A stretch of 64,000 nucleotides of DNA from Fumia sp045121595 (lineage in GTDB: Bacteria > Bacillota > Clostridia > Oscillospirales > Ruminococcaceae). Made by a program: the position numbers and the translations under genes. Positions 17,054 through 26,282 of the stretch are shown piece by piece. The notes beneath the pieces are model-generated. The model saw only the letters and a list, made by a program, of their open reading frames with translations. It was not told the origin of the DNA and ran no database searches. The stretch covers positions 1 to 64,000 of the forward strand of contig JBGVGI010000054.1 in assembly GCA_045121595.1 (NCBI GenBank). The letters are read 5' to 3'. How positions within the stretch are numbered: position 1 is the first letter of the stretch; each line of letters starts with the position of its first letter.

Positions 17054-17986
17054 ATGAAAACTGTTTTCGTTATAAACCCGAATGCGGGTAAAAAGAAGAA
17101 TATTAAAAACCTTATTGAGAAAATTAATGAGGTTTCTTTAAATCTCAACAGCGACTCCGAAGTTTATATAACTAAACGTCAGGGCGATGCCGAAACCTTT
17201 GTGAGAAATTACTGTGAAGAAAAAGGCGCTGCCCGTTTTATCGCCTGTGGCGGTGACGGAACTTTGAGTGAAGTATTAAACGGTGCAATTAATTTTGAAG
17301 ATGCAGAAATCGGCGTTATGCCGATAGGCACAGGAAACGATTTTTGCAGAAATTTCAAAAACATTGATTTTAAAGATATTAAATCACAATTTTTAAGCCA
17401 TACCAGAAAATGTGATGCAATAAAATACACCGATAAAAACGTTACCCGTTTTGGTGTTAATATGTTTAATATCGGTTTTGACTGCAACGTTGCCGATATG
17501 AAAGAAAAGCTCACGAAGAAAACTTTCCTTAAAGGCTCTCTTGCATATTTTATTGCAATCTTTATAATTCTTGTAAAGAAAAAAGGTGCAAACCTTAAAA
17601 TAGTTGCAGACGGTACTGAAAAACATAGCGGCAAACTTCTTTTGACTTCTCTTGCAAACGGGTCTTTCTGCGGTGGGGGAATTATGAGTAACCCTCTTGC
17701 TGATTTGAACGACGGACTTATCAACATCAATATCGTTAAAAACGTTTCAAGGCTTCGCTTTATAACTCTTTTGCCTTTTTATATGAACGGCAAATACATA
17801 AAACTTAAAAACATTGATAAGATTATTACCACTGAAAAATACAAAAAAATTGTAATCACTCCGCTTGACAGCGAAATGCGTCTTTGCACCGATGGTGAGA
17901 TTTCAACCGTGGGAGAGACCACCTTTGAAATCAAGCACAATGCGTTTAATTTGGTGGTTCCTCAATATACATCTTGTATAATTTAA
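17054..17986 (+). CDS. Diacylglycerol/lipid kinase, DagK-YegS family
   Basis: 310 residues. Predicted ATP-dependent kinase of diacylglycerol or a related lipid; in Gram-positives DgkB recycles diacylglycerol left by lipoteichoic acid synthesis. Motifs: the N-terminal INPNAGKKK, GGDGTLSEVLNG (ATP site) and PIGTGNDFCRN. A C-terminal domain contains the LANGSFCGGG segment. The start at ATG 17054 fits the family N-terminus; a GTG three bases before is possible and the ribosome site (GGGGTG) is weak. It ends at a symmetrical terminator shared with the convergent AraC gene. Confidence 0.9.
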   Translation: MKTVFVINPNAGKKKNIKNLIEKINEVSLNLNSDSEVYITKRQGDAETFVRNYCEEKGAARFIACGGDGTLSEVLNGAINFEDAEIGVMPIGTGNDFCRNFKNIDFKDIKSQFLSHTRKCDAIKYTDKNVTRFGVNMFNIGFDCNVADMKEKLTKKTFLKGSLAYFIAIFIILVKKKGANLKIVADGTEKHSGKLLLTSLANGSFCGGGIMSNPLADLNDGLININIVKNVSRLRFITLLPFYMNGKYIKLKNIDKIITTEKYKKIVITPLDSEMRLCTDGEISTVGETTFEIKHNAFNLVVPQYTSCII

Positions 17987-18004
17987 AATAATATAATTAT
18001 TAGT

Positions 18005-18035
18005 AAACCCCGAAACTACGTAGTTTCGGGGTTTT
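18005..18035. terminator. Bidirectional terminator
   Basis: A perfect 30-bp palindrome with AAACCCCGAAACTA as its arm, flanked by A and T runs. It lies between convergent genes and serves both. Confidence 0.9.
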
Positions 18036-18036
18036 A

Positions 18037-18768
18037 TCAGTTTTCTGATTTTTTGATGTATTCCGATGGAGTGAGCCCGTTTATGCGTTTGAACTCATAA
18101 GAAAAATAGCTGATACTTGCAAAACCGCACTCAGTCGCAACGTTAGCTATAGTGTAATATCCCGTTGAAAGCATCTGCTTTGCCTTATTAATCCTCAATT
18201 TTTTGATATAAAGAAGTGGTGACAAACCAAAATATTTTTTAAACTCATTTCTGAAATACACTTCACTGATACCTATACTTTCTGCAAGGGAAGAAACGCT
18301 TATATCGTCAGAAAAATTTTTGTCGATATAATTTTTTACCCGTCTGATGTTTTTAGGAACAAGCTCTTTTGGTGCAGTTATCATATCAACAAGCGAATAA
18401 AACAACGAGAGAATTTTAAATCGCCTTTCTCTGTTTGTAAGATAGCTTTCAAAAATTTCTGTAAAAATTCTTTGGGCATCATCTGAAATCTCTTTAAAAA
18501 AAGGCTTTTTAATTTCTTCAATAGTATTAAAATGGATGAAAATCATTTCGCCATCTTCCACAATCTGAGTTTTATAAGAAACACCTGCAGGGATAAAGGT
18601 TATCATATTGGGGGTGGACTGATATTTTTTACCGTCAATTTCAAATCTTACGTCACCCGAAAGTCTGAGGCTTAAAGAATGATGAGATCGTCCATTAACG
18701 TAAATTTCTTTTGTTTTTCCAAAAAAACCTCTGTACACTTCAAGATCTGTAACCGTCATTTTTTCCAC
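18037..18768 (-). CDS. AraC-family transcriptional regulator
   Basis: 243 residues: an N-terminal cupin-like sensor (about 1-95, with GRSHHSLSLRLSG and TFIPAGV) and a C-terminal double helix-turn-helix (about 140-240), ending in the signature GFASISYFSYEFKRINGLTP. The start is probably the GTG at 18766-18768 with AAGGCGG upstream. It faces the two iron-sulfur protein genes across a 136-bp shared region that contains an inverted repeat, so it probably controls them. Family members mostly sense small molecules such as sugars; the ligand is unknown. Confidence 0.9.
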   Translation of the reverse strand: MEKMTVTDLEVYRGFFGKTKEIYVNGRSHHSLSLRLSGDVRFEIDGKKYQSTPNMITFIPAGVSYKTQIVEDGEMIFIHFNTIEEIKKPFFKEISDDAQRIFTEIFESYLTNRERRFKILSLFYSLVDMITAPKELVPKNIRRVKNYIDKNFSDDISVSSLAESIGISEVYFRNEFKKYFGLSPLLYIKKLRINKAKQMLSTGYYTIANVATECGFASISYFSYEFKRINGLTPSEYIKKSEN

Positions 18769-18785
18769 TTTATCACCGCCTTTAC

Positions 18786-18883
18786 AGATAAATCATAGCA
18801 TATTTATCTTTTAAAAGCAAGTTTCGAAATATTAAAATCTCTTTTGTTTTGTTAATGACATAAAGCAAAGCTTCCCTTATACT
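18786..18883. promoter_or_regulatory. Divergent control region, AraC and Fe-S operon
   Basis: Leftward promoter: TTGCTT and TATGAT with 17 bp (18792-18820 on the minus strand). Rightward promoter: ATGACA (18855-18860) and TATACT (18878-18883) with 17 bp. An inverted repeat AGATAAAT - 8 bp - ATTTATCT (18786-18809) covers the leftward -10 box, where the regulator could repress its own gene. Confidence 0.6.
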
Positions 18884-18904
18884 TAAAACAAAGGAGGCTT
18901 TACA

Positions 18905-19822
18905 ATGAAAAATTTACTTGAAGCTATCAAAGAAACTGCGAAGAAAGAGGGCATTGACCTTTTGGGCTTTGCATCAAAAGAAAGATTTGAGGGTGTCGCA
19001 CCCGAAAATAATCCCTTTTCGATTTTTCCTGAAGGAAAAACTGTGATTATGCTCGGAAAAAGAATTTGCCGTGGTTCTTTAAGAGGTATTGAAGAAGGCA
19101 CTAACTTCGGAGATTACCAGTTGTTCGGCAAAAACTGGCTGGAAGATGAATTCTTAGCCTTAGCCGCATACAACTTAACAAATTTCATCGAAGAAAACGG
19201 ATGGGAAGCCGTTCCCGTTTTCCCGAATCCTTCCGATATCGGACCTTCGGGCGTTTCGGTAGGTTACGGAAAACCTGCTCCCAACGTGTACCCTGATTTT
19301 GATTATGCCGCTGTTGCATGCGGATTGTGCGGTATATCTTACAATGGTATTGCTTTCTCCAAAAAATTCGGTTCAAGACAGCGTTTCCATATGATTTTAA
19401 CCGATGCAGAACTTGAAAGCACACCGCTTTTAGACGAAAACATCTGTAACGAATGCAAAAAATGTGCTGATGCTTGTCCTTTGGGTGCTATCAGCAAGGA
19501 AGAAACCGAGGAAATCGAGATTTGCGGAAAGAAATTCACTGTCGGAAAAATTGATTATAATAAATGTAAAATCTGCGAAAACGGTGCTGTGGCAAACAGA
19601 TTCTCGCAAAATTCAAAGCCCGACCGCATTGCCGCTTTGTGTAATCGTACATGTATGTGTGCTCTTGAAGAAAGAAACATACTCGAAAACGTTTTTGAAA
19701 ATAAGTTCCGTACAAGTGAGCCCTGGAGTATCGGAGGCAACATCTCTGCTCTTGACCGTTCCGATGAACAAGCTAACGTTTTAGGCGGGTCCTTCTCCAA
19801 AAGCGGAAAGAGGGGTCACTAA
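18905..19822 (+). CDS. Iron-sulfur protein, epoxyqueuosine reductase-like
   Basis: 305 residues with a strong AAAGGAGG site. The N-terminal 170 residues resemble the QueG/reductive dehalogenase-type fold (KTVIMLGKRICRGSLRGIEEG, VACGLCGISYNG). A ferredoxin motif CNECKKCADACP follows near residue 180, and further cysteines (CKIC, CNRTCMC) could ligate a second cluster. True QueG acts in queuosine synthesis, but this protein and its neighbour are tandem paralogues under an AraC regulator, which points to a different, inducible redox reaction. The substrate is unknown and a corrinoid requirement cannot be judged. Confidence 0.75.
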   Translation: MKNLLEAIKETAKKEGIDLLGFASKERFEGVAPENNPFSIFPEGKTVIMLGKRICRGSLRGIEEGTNFGDYQLFGKNWLEDEFLALAAYNLTNFIEENGWEAVPVFPNPSDIGPSGVSVGYGKPAPNVYPDFDYAAVACGLCGISYNGIAFSKKFGSRQRFHMILTDAELESTPLLDENICNECKKCADACPLGAISKEETEEIEICGKKFTVGKIDYNKCKICENGAVANRFSQNSKPDRIAALCNRTCMCALEERNILENVFENKFRTSEPWSIGGNISALDRSDEQANVLGGSFSKSGKRGH

Positions 19823-19823
19823 A

Positions 19824-20945
19824 ATGAAACTGACCTCACAGATGATAAAAGACAAGGCAAAGGAGCTTGGTATTAACTGCGTAGCAATCGGTAACATTGA
19901 ACGTTTTAAAAATGCTCCCGCCCTTATGAGTCCCATTTCCTATTTCCCTAAAGCGAAATCCGTTATAGCAATCGCTATGCCGATTCCACGCGGGGCAAAC
20001 CGAGGAATTGAAGAAGGTACTCACTGGCACAACTACACGTTCTACACCTATAACAAGCTTAACGCTTTTTTCAGACCTATAAAAACTTATGAACTTTCCT
20101 GTTTTATCGAAGACTGCGGTTACGAGGCAGTTGCCCATTATCCCGCAGTACCCGAAGGAAACGGAACAACAAAATCTCCCGTTGCAGAAGGCAAGCTTCC
20201 GCCCGATATTGTTTGCAGTATCCGTGTAATTGCGGCAGGGTGCGGACTTGGTGAAATAGGCTGGTCAAAGGTATTCCTTACAAAAAAATATGGTCCGAGA
20301 GTCCGTTTGGGCCTTATTTTCACCGACGCAGAGCTTGAACCCGATCCCATATTGGATACAGGTACTCTTTGTATGCATTGTGGTGCTTGTGCAAGAAGTT
20401 GTCCCGGTGGCGCTATTCCCGACCCTAAAGACGAAAGTGCGAGAATTACTGTCGATTTCGGAGAAAAGAAAATCTGGTATGGCGACGTGCAGATGGGAAG
20501 ATGTACTCTTTCTCACCACGGAATGAACAATGAGTGTTCACCTTTCCTCAAAAAAGAATTCCCCAATATGGCATTTGACGTAAGGAATTCCGAAATGACC
20601 GAAGAAGAAGCTTATATTTTCTGCTACTCACTTGCTGGTGCAAAATGGGGAAGAAAGCCAGGAAACCACGCAGTTATGGACTATTACAACTACATAATTG
20701 AGCATACGGGGTACTTTGCTATTTGTGGCGCAAGAGGTTGCATCCGTGCATGCGGGGACGTAATGGAAAGAGCAAAAAAAATGGATATGACTTTCCATAA
20801 TCCTTATTATAAAAAGGAAAAATGGGCGCTTCCCTTGCATCCCGAAAAACCTTCCGACGGCGTAAACCCTTACCGTGAAGAATATCTTGATGAAAAATAC
20901 CCTGGAATACGAGAGAATGAATATAAAAAGAAAGGCTTGGATTAA
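19824..20945 (+). CDS. Iron-sulfur protein, paralogue of the preceding gene
   Basis: 373 residues, starting one base after the stop of the preceding gene with AAAGAGGGG inside it, so the two are translationally close. It shares the RGIEEGT segment, the GCGLGEIGWSK block, TDAELEPDPILD and a ferredoxin motif CMHCGACARSCPGG. It differs by a longer C-terminal part with CTLSHHGMNNEC and CGARGCIRAC. The pair may form a heteromeric enzyme or two related reductases. The stop codon lies inside the terminator palindrome. Confidence 0.75.
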   Translation: MKLTSQMIKDKAKELGINCVAIGNIERFKNAPALMSPISYFPKAKSVIAIAMPIPRGANRGIEEGTHWHNYTFYTYNKLNAFFRPIKTYELSCFIEDCGYEAVAHYPAVPEGNGTTKSPVAEGKLPPDIVCSIRVIAAGCGLGEIGWSKVFLTKKYGPRVRLGLIFTDAELEPDPILDTGTLCMHCGACARSCPGGAIPDPKDESARITVDFGEKKIWYGDVQMGRCTLSHHGMNNECSPFLKKEFPNMAFDVRNSEMTEEEAYIFCYSLAGAKWGRKPGNHAVMDYYNYIIEHTGYFAICGARGCIRACGDVMERAKKMDMTFHNPYYKKEKWALPLHPEKPSDGVNPYREEYLDEKYPGIRENEYKKKGLD

Positions 20946-20961
20946 TCCAAGCCTTTTTCTT
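20931..20961. terminator. Terminator between convergent genes
   Basis: A perfect 26-bp palindrome with arm AAAGGCTTGGATT, then TTTCT. It contains the stop codon of the Fe-S gene and can also end guaB transcripts from the other side. Confidence 0.85.
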
Positions 20962-20968
20962 TGTAAAG

Positions 20969-22441
20969 TTATATTTCTGCACTGTAGTTGGGAGCTTCTT
21001 TTGTGATGTAGATATCGTGAGGATGGCTTTCTTTAAGACCTGCACCTGTAATTCTTACAAACTGTGCTTTTTCGTGCATTTCTTCAATTGTCTGGCATCC
21101 AACGTAACCCATACCTGCTCTGAGACCACCCATCATCTGGTAGATGGTATCTGCAACTGCTCCTTTGTAAGGAACTCTACCTTCAACACCTTCGGGAACG
21201 AGTTTTTTGTTGTTCTGCTGGAAGTAACGGTCTTTACTTCCTTTAGCCATAGCACCAAGGCTTCCCATACCGCGGTAAACCTTGAACTGTCTGCCCTGAT
21301 AGATTTCATATTCACTGGGAGATTCTTCACAACCTGCAAGCAAGCTTCCGAGCATTACGGTACTTGCACCTGCAGCGAGTGCTTTAACGATATCACCTGA
21401 ATACTTGATACCACCGTCAGCAATAACGGGGATGTTATGTTTAGCAGCTGCACAAGCTACGTCATAAACAGCAGAAATCTGAGGAACACCGATACCTGCA
21501 ACAACACGTGTTGTACAGATAGAACCGGGGCCGATACCAACTTTTACGCAGTCAGCACCTGCAGCGATGAGTTCTTCAGCAGCTTCAGCAGTAGCAATAT
21601 TACCTGCGATAAGTGCGATTTCGGGGAATGCTTTCTTAACTTTCTTAACACATTCGATAATTCCACGGCTATGGCCATGTGCAGAGTCAAGTACCAAAAC
21701 GTCAACCTGAGCTTCGATAAGTGAAGCTGCCCTTTCAAGAACGTCTTCGGTAACACCGATAGCCGCACCGCAGAGAAGTCTGCCTTTATTATCTCTTGCA
21801 GAATTGGGGTACTGAACTGCTTTTTCAATATCCTTGATTGTGATAAGACCTTTGAGGTTTCCTTCTTTATCAACGAGAGGAAGCTTTTCAATCTTATTTT
21901 TTCTGAGGATTTCCTGAGCTTCAGCAAGTGTTGTGCCAACGGGAGCTGTGATAAGGTTTTTCTTAGTCATAACCTCACCGATTTCAACGTTGAAGTCAGA
22001 TAAAAATCTCAAGTCACGGTTTGTAAGAATACCAACGAGTTTGCCGTCTTCAACTACGGGCACACCGCTGATTTTATATTTTGCCATAAGCTCATTTGCT
22101 TCATAAACGTAGTTATGAGCACCGAGGAAGAAGGGATTTACAATTACACCATTCTCGGAACGTTTTACTTTGTCAACTTCTTCTGTCTGTTGTTCAATAG
22201 ACATATTTTTGTGAATAATACCAATACCGCCTTCTCTTGCGATAGCAATAGCCATTTTGGATTCTGTTACAGTATCCATAGCTGCTGTGAGCACGGGGGT
22301 ATTAAGATAAATATCCCTTGCAAGACGGGTTTTGAGTGTCACGTCGCTGGGTAAAACGTCACTCTTTGCAGGTATAAGCAAAACGTCATCGAAGGTAAGA
22401 CCTTCTTTTGTAAATTTTTTCTCCGGGTTTGTGTTAAGCAT
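20969..22441 (-). CDS. guaB: IMP dehydrogenase
   Basis: NAD-dependent oxidation of IMP to XMP, the committed step to GMP; cytoplasmic tetramer. 490 residues from the ATG at 22439-22441, about nine bases after AAAGG; an ATG nine bases further up lies inside the ribosome site. Two CBS domains (about 95-215) are inserted in the barrel. The active-site loop GPGSICTTR holds the catalytic cysteine, and GGIKYSGDIVKALAAGAS, GMGSLGAM and the flap follow. Single-gene unit with its own promoter and leader hairpin. Confidence 0.97.
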   Translation of the reverse strand: MLNTNPEKKFTKEGLTFDDVLLIPAKSDVLPSDVTLKTRLARDIYLNTPVLTAAMDTVTESKMAIAIAREGGIGIIHKNMSIEQQTEEVDKVKRSENGVIVNPFFLGAHNYVYEANELMAKYKISGVPVVEDGKLVGILTNRDLRFLSDFNVEIGEVMTKKNLITAPVGTTLAEAQEILRKNKIEKLPLVDKEGNLKGLITIKDIEKAVQYPNSARDNKGRLLCGAAIGVTEDVLERAASLIEAQVDVLVLDSAHGHSRGIIECVKKVKKAFPEIALIAGNIATAEAAEELIAAGADCVKVGIGPGSICTTRVVAGIGVPQISAVYDVACAAAKHNIPVIADGGIKYSGDIVKALAAGASTVMLGSLLAGCEESPSEYEIYQGRQFKVYRGMGSLGAMAKGSKDRYFQQNNKKLVPEGVEGRVPYKGAVADTIYQMMGGLRAGMGYVGCQTIEEMHEKAQFVRITGAGLKESHPHDIYITKEAPNYSAEI

Positions 22442-22470
22442 ACGGCACATCCTTTCAATATCTTTTGCTA

Positions 22471-22532
22471 TTTTGTCTTTCCTGACAAAAGTTGCTTTTT
22501 TCTATTATACTATTTTTTTAGCTCGGTTTCAA
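22471..22532 (-). promoter_or_regulatory. guaB promoter and leader hairpin
   Basis: On the minus strand TTGAAA and TATAAT are 17 bp apart (22504-22532). The leader contains TTTTGTC - AGGAAA - GACAAAA (22471-22490), a 7-bp hairpin about 30 bases before the start codon. No purine riboswitch consensus is visible. Confidence 0.7.
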
Positions 22533-22588
22533 GAAAATATTATTGCAAACATTTTTGAATTTTTTGTGTATTTTTTCCTAAAAAAGCT

Positions 22589-22617
22589 AAAGGTGTACTC
22601 GAGTGGAGTACACCTTT
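22589..22617 (-). terminator. Terminator of the parA-parB-serS-thioesterase unit
   Basis: AAAGGTGTACTC and its complement close a five-base loop (GAGTG). It lies between the thioesterase stop and the guaB promoter. Confidence 0.85.
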
Positions 22618-22631
22618 TCTTCTTTAAAGGA

Positions 22632-23348
22632 CTATCTGTAGATTATCTCGCAAACAAAACTGTCTTTTTCACCGATAACACCCTTTATAGTAAGGGTTTC
22701 GCCGTCATTTACAAAGACTTGCATCTTATCGTCAAGCTTTGCTTCGTTTACAAAATTGATCTGATAGTAACGCACTTCCTTTTCCCTCAATTCAGGAGGA
22801 AGGGCATCTACTGCAAAATCCGCATAAAAGGCATTATAAACGTGACCGTTTCCGTCAATCTGAGAATATCTTATAACTCTTTCGTCTGCAAGTGTACCTT
22901 CTTTCATCTTAAGGCGGATGCAGTCGGGAGCAGAAGCTGTCTTCTCAGCTAAAACATTTTGTTCACCCTCAAACTCAGTGGGTTTTATAATCCTGTGGGT
23001 TTCGGGACTTACGAGAACCCATTCGGAATGAGCAGAACAAAGAAGATTTTCGTTTTCGTCAAAGATTTCAAAATCTCTTAAAAAACTCGCACCCCTTGTT
23101 CCTCTTTCCCAGGTCTGCACGTATATAACGTCATCAGCTTTCGGGATTTTTTCAAACGCAATACTCATTTTAGAAAGCAAGAATGCATATCCGTGTTCTA
23201 AAAGCCACTGATGTGTCATTCCGCTTTGCCCAAAACCTTCACCCGCAATTTCGGCAAAAATCTTGTTTATCGTCGAAAGCTTTGCATTTTTATTTACGTC
23301 ACAGTCGTAAAAATAAAGTTTTTCCTTTTTGCGGTAAACTTTATCCAT
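22632..23348 (-). CDS. Acyl-ACP thioesterase
   Basis: 238 residues, two hot-dog halves in the FatA/FatB-like (PF01643) style. It releases fatty acids from acyl carrier protein. Segments: KLSTINKIFAEIAGEGF and the GMTHQWLLEHGYAFLLSKM region in the first half, then IDGNGHVYNAFYADFAVDAL, with the N-x-H type active-site pattern, in the second. Its ATG overlaps the serS stop as TAATG, so translation is coupled. Gut Clostridia often carry such an enzyme; chain-length preference cannot be predicted. Confidence 0.9.
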   Translation of the reverse strand: MDKVYRKKEKLYFYDCDVNKNAKLSTINKIFAEIAGEGFGQSGMTHQWLLEHGYAFLLSKMSIAFEKIPKADDVIYVQTWERGTRGASFLRDFEIFDENENLLCSAHSEWVLVSPETHRIIKPTEFEGEQNVLAEKTASAPDCIRLKMKEGTLADERVIRYSQIDGNGHVYNAFYADFAVDALPPELREKEVRYYQINFVNEAKLDDKMQVFVNDGETLTIKGVIGEKDSFVCEIIYR

Positions 23349-24625
23349 TATTTAATAACCTCTTTGCCGCCCATATAAGGTCTTAATGCAACGGGGATAT
23401 TGATGCTTCCGTCAGCATTCATATTGTTTTCAAGGAAAGCAATGAGCATTCTGGGAGGAGCAACAACCGTATTGTTGAGTGTATGAGCAAAGTATTTACC
23501 TTCTTCGCCTCTTACTCTGATTTCAAGACGTCTTGCCTGAGCGTCACCAAGGTTGGAACAACTACCAACTTCGAAGTATTTTTTCTGTCTGGGAGACCAT
23601 GCTTCTACGTCGATAGATTTTACTTTCAAGTCTGCAAGGTCACCGGAGCAGCATTCCAAAGTACGAACGGGAATATCAAGGCTTCTGAACAAGTCAACTG
23701 TGTTCTGCCAGAGTTTATCGAACCACATAGGGCTGTCTTCAGGCTTACAAACAACGATCATTTCCTGTTTTTCGAACTGATGAATTCTGTAAACGCCTCT
23801 TTCTTCCAAGCCGTGAGCACCTTTTTCTTTTCTGAAGCAGGGAGAATAGCTTGTAAGAGTCTGGGGGAGAGATTTTTCATCAAGAATTGTGTCGATGAAT
23901 TTACCGATCATAGAGTGCTCACTTGTACCGATGAGGTAAAGGTCTTCGCCCTCAATCTTATACATCATAGCATCCATTTCAGCAAAGCTCATTACACCAG
24001 TTACAACGTTACTTCTGATCATAAAGGGAGGGATACAATAAGTAAAGCCTCTGTCGATCATAAAGTCACGGGCATAGGAAATTACTGCAGAGTGAAGTCT
24101 TGCGATATCACCCATAAGATAGTAAAAACCGTTACCTGCAACTTTTCTTGCACTGTCAAGGTCGATACCATTTAATTTTTCCATAATGTCTGTATGATAG
24201 GGAACTTCAAAATCGGGAACTACGGGTTCGCCATAACGTGTGATTTCAACGTTCTCGCTGTCATCTTTACCAATCGGAACGGAGGGGTCGATGATATTGG
24301 GAATAGTCATCATAATTTTTGTGATTTTTTCTTTAAGCTCCTGTTCCATAGCTTCAAGCTCTGCAAGACGGTCAGCCTGTTCGGAAACTTTTTTCTTCAT
24401 TTCTTCAGCTTCGTCTTTTTTGCCCTGAGCCATAAGTCCACCAATCATTTTGGAGATTTTGTTTCTTTCGGCACGCAAGTCGGATGCTTCCTGCTGAGTT
24501 GCACGGCTTTTTGCGTCAAGCTCAATTACTTCGTCAACGAGAGGCAATTTAGCGTCCTGGAATTTCTTTTTGATGTTTTCTTTTACTACGTCAGGATTTG
24601 CTCTTAAAAATTTAATATCTAACAT
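23348..24625 (-). CDS. serS: Seryl-tRNA synthetase
   Basis: Charges tRNA-Ser. 425 residues, class II synthetase: an N-terminal coiled-coil arm (about 30-105, rich in K/E heptads) that grips the tRNA, then the catalytic core with GTSEHSMIG, FRKEKGAHG (motif 2) and NNTVVAPPRMLIAFLENN (motif 3). The AAAGGGAG site is close. It follows parB by 14 bp, so it is probably co-transcribed with the segregation genes. Confidence 0.97.
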   Translation of the reverse strand: MLDIKFLRANPDVVKENIKKKFQDAKLPLVDEVIELDAKSRATQQEASDLRAERNKISKMIGGLMAQGKKDEAEEMKKKVSEQADRLAELEAMEQELKEKITKIMMTIPNIIDPSVPIGKDDSENVEITRYGEPVVPDFEVPYHTDIMEKLNGIDLDSARKVAGNGFYYLMGDIARLHSAVISYARDFMIDRGFTYCIPPFMIRSNVVTGVMSFAEMDAMMYKIEGEDLYLIGTSEHSMIGKFIDTILDEKSLPQTLTSYSPCFRKEKGAHGLEERGVYRIHQFEKQEMIVVCKPEDSPMWFDKLWQNTVDLFRSLDIPVRTLECCSGDLADLKVKSIDVEAWSPRQKKYFEVGSCSNLGDAQARRLEIRVRGEEGKYFAHTLNNTVVAPPRMLIAFLENNMNADGSINIPVALRPYMGGKEVIK

Positions 24626-24639
24626 TTTTCTTACTCCCT

Positions 24640-25491
24640 TTATTTTGTTAATTTTTCAGCTAAAGCTGCTAAATCTTCTTTGTTATAAAATGCGATCTTC
24701 AAAACACCCGATTCACCGTTTGCCTGAATTTCAACTTTTCTTGCCATTTCTTCATTTAAGGCAATTTCCATCTCCTCAAAGAAGTGGTCACGTTTTTTAG
24801 GCTTCACAGGGGCGGGGGATATAACCTTTTCTTTATTTGCGGCATCTTTTTCAATAGCGCGTACCGAAAGGCCCTTAGAAACCGCTTCTTTTGCTTTTTC
24901 AACCATCAACTCTTCCGTGCCAAAAGCTAAGATTGCTTTTGCGTGTCCCATACTGAGTTGTCCGTTTAATACGTAATTCTGCACAGGTTTTGGAAGATTT
25001 AAAAGTCTTAATGAATTTGCAATTGCAGAACGGGATTTTCCGACTCTTTTTGCAACCTGATCCTGAGTAAGACCATAAGTTGCCATAAGCTCTTTATATC
25101 CTGCCGCTTCTTCGATGGGGTTTAAGTCCTCACGCTGTAAGTTTTCGATAAGCGCAAGTTCCATAACCTCGGTATCGGAAAGCTCTTTTACAACTACCGG
25201 AACTTCAGTGAGACCTATCATTCTTGAAGCACGCCAACGGCGTTCACCTGCAACAAGCTGATATCCGCCTTTGTCAAGCTTTCTTACCAAAAGAGGCTGA
25301 ATAATACCGTGTTCTCTTATTGAATCAGCAAGTTCTGCCAAAGCATTTTCATCGAAAGTTTTTCTCGGCTGACCTTTGTTAGGCTCAATCTCGCTGAGTC
25401 TTACCGTCATTACGCCGTCTTTTCTTTCATCACTTGAATTATCAAAAAAGAGCGCATCAAGTCCTTTGCCAAGTCCTGATTTTTTTGCCAT
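24640..25491 (-). CDS. parB: Chromosome partitioning protein ParB (Spo0J)
   Basis: Binds parS, spreads as a CTP-dependent clamp and loads SMC near the origin. 283 residues: an N-terminal CTPase domain with GERRWRASR and the ENLQREDLNPIEEA box, a helix-turn-helix (TQDQVAKRVGKSRSAIANSLRLL) and a C-terminal dimerisation part. The chosen start is the ATG at 25491 after AAAGG; a GTG overlapping the parA stop (25500) is possible. The extreme N-terminus KKSGLGKGLDALF matches ParB peptides that stimulate ParA. Confidence 0.96.
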   Translation of the reverse strand: MAKKSGLGKGLDALFFDNSSDERKDGVMTVRLSEIEPNKGQPRKTFDENALAELADSIREHGIIQPLLVRKLDKGGYQLVAGERRWRASRMIGLTEVPVVVKELSDTEVMELALIENLQREDLNPIEEAAGYKELMATYGLTQDQVAKRVGKSRSAIANSLRLLNLPKPVQNYVLNGQLSMGHAKAILAFGTEELMVEKAKEAVSKGLSVRAIEKDAANKEKVISPAPVKPKKRDHFFEEMEIALNEEMARKVEIQANGESGVLKIAFYNKEDLAALAEKLTK

Positions 25492-25496
25492 CTGCT

Positions 25497-26270
25497 TCAC
25501 CCTTTCTTTCTGTTAGCTTTCAAAAACTCTTTTGCAACGTCGAAATATGCCTTTGAGCCTTTTGAGCCTTTATCGTAATAGATAACGGGTTGTCCGTAAC
25601 TCGGCGCTTCGGAAAGACGCACGTTACGGGGTACCGTCGATTTATAAACCTTATCGGGGAAGTACTTTTTAACCTCTGCCACAACCTGATTTGTGAGATT
25701 AAGCCTTCCGTCAAACATCGTAAGCAAAACACCTTCTATCTCAATATCGGTATTGTAAGTGCGTTTTACCTGTCTTACAGTAGCCATAAGCTGTGAAAGT
25801 CCCTCAAGCGCAAAGTATTCGCACTGAATCGGGATAAGTACACTGTCAACGGCAGAAAGTGCATTGAGAGTGATAAGTCCGAGTGATGGGGGACAGTCGA
25901 TAAGAATATAATCGTATTCGTCCCTTATCGGGGCAAGAGCTATCTTAAGACGGTAAATTCTTTCCGCCATCTCGATAAGTTCAACCTCGGCACCTGCAAG
26001 TTCAATGCTTGAAGGAATAACGTCAACACCTTTAAAGGCGGTTTTGACAATAATTTCTTTTGCCGCCGCCTGACCGATAAGCAAATCATACGAAGTTTTT
26101 TCGGTCTGTTTTTTATTAATTCCAAATCCACTGGTTGCATTTCCCTGAGGGTCCAAATCGATTAAAAGAACTTTTTTCTTTTCAGCACCAAGACAGGCGG
26201 TAAGGTTCACCGCAGAGGTTGTTTTACCTACGCCACCTTTCTGGTTTGCTATTGCAACAATTTTTCCCAT
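25497..26270 (-). CDS. parA: Chromosome partitioning ATPase ParA (Soj)
   Basis: 257 residues, deviant Walker A ATPase with KGGVGKTT near residue 11, DLDPQGNAT and the DCPPSLGLIT segment. It dimerises on ATP, binds DNA and moves ParB-parS complexes; in Bacillus it also affects DnaA. Strong AAAAGGAG site. The leader upstream carries a -10 box and two copies of a 12-base repeat, and a parS site lies close by. Co-transcribed with parB. Confidence 0.97.
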   Translation of the reverse strand: MGKIVAIANQKGGVGKTTSAVNLTACLGAEKKKVLLIDLDPQGNATSGFGINKKQTEKTSYDLLIGQAAAKEIIVKTAFKGVDVIPSSIELAGAEVELIEMAERIYRLKIALAPIRDEYDYILIDCPPSLGLITLNALSAVDSVLIPIQCEYFALEGLSQLMATVRQVKRTYNTDIEIEGVLLTMFDGRLNLTNQVVAEVKKYFPDKVYKSTVPRNVRLSEAPSYGQPVIYYDKGSKGSKAYFDVAKEFLKANRKKG

Positions 26271-26282
26271 AATGCTCCTTTT

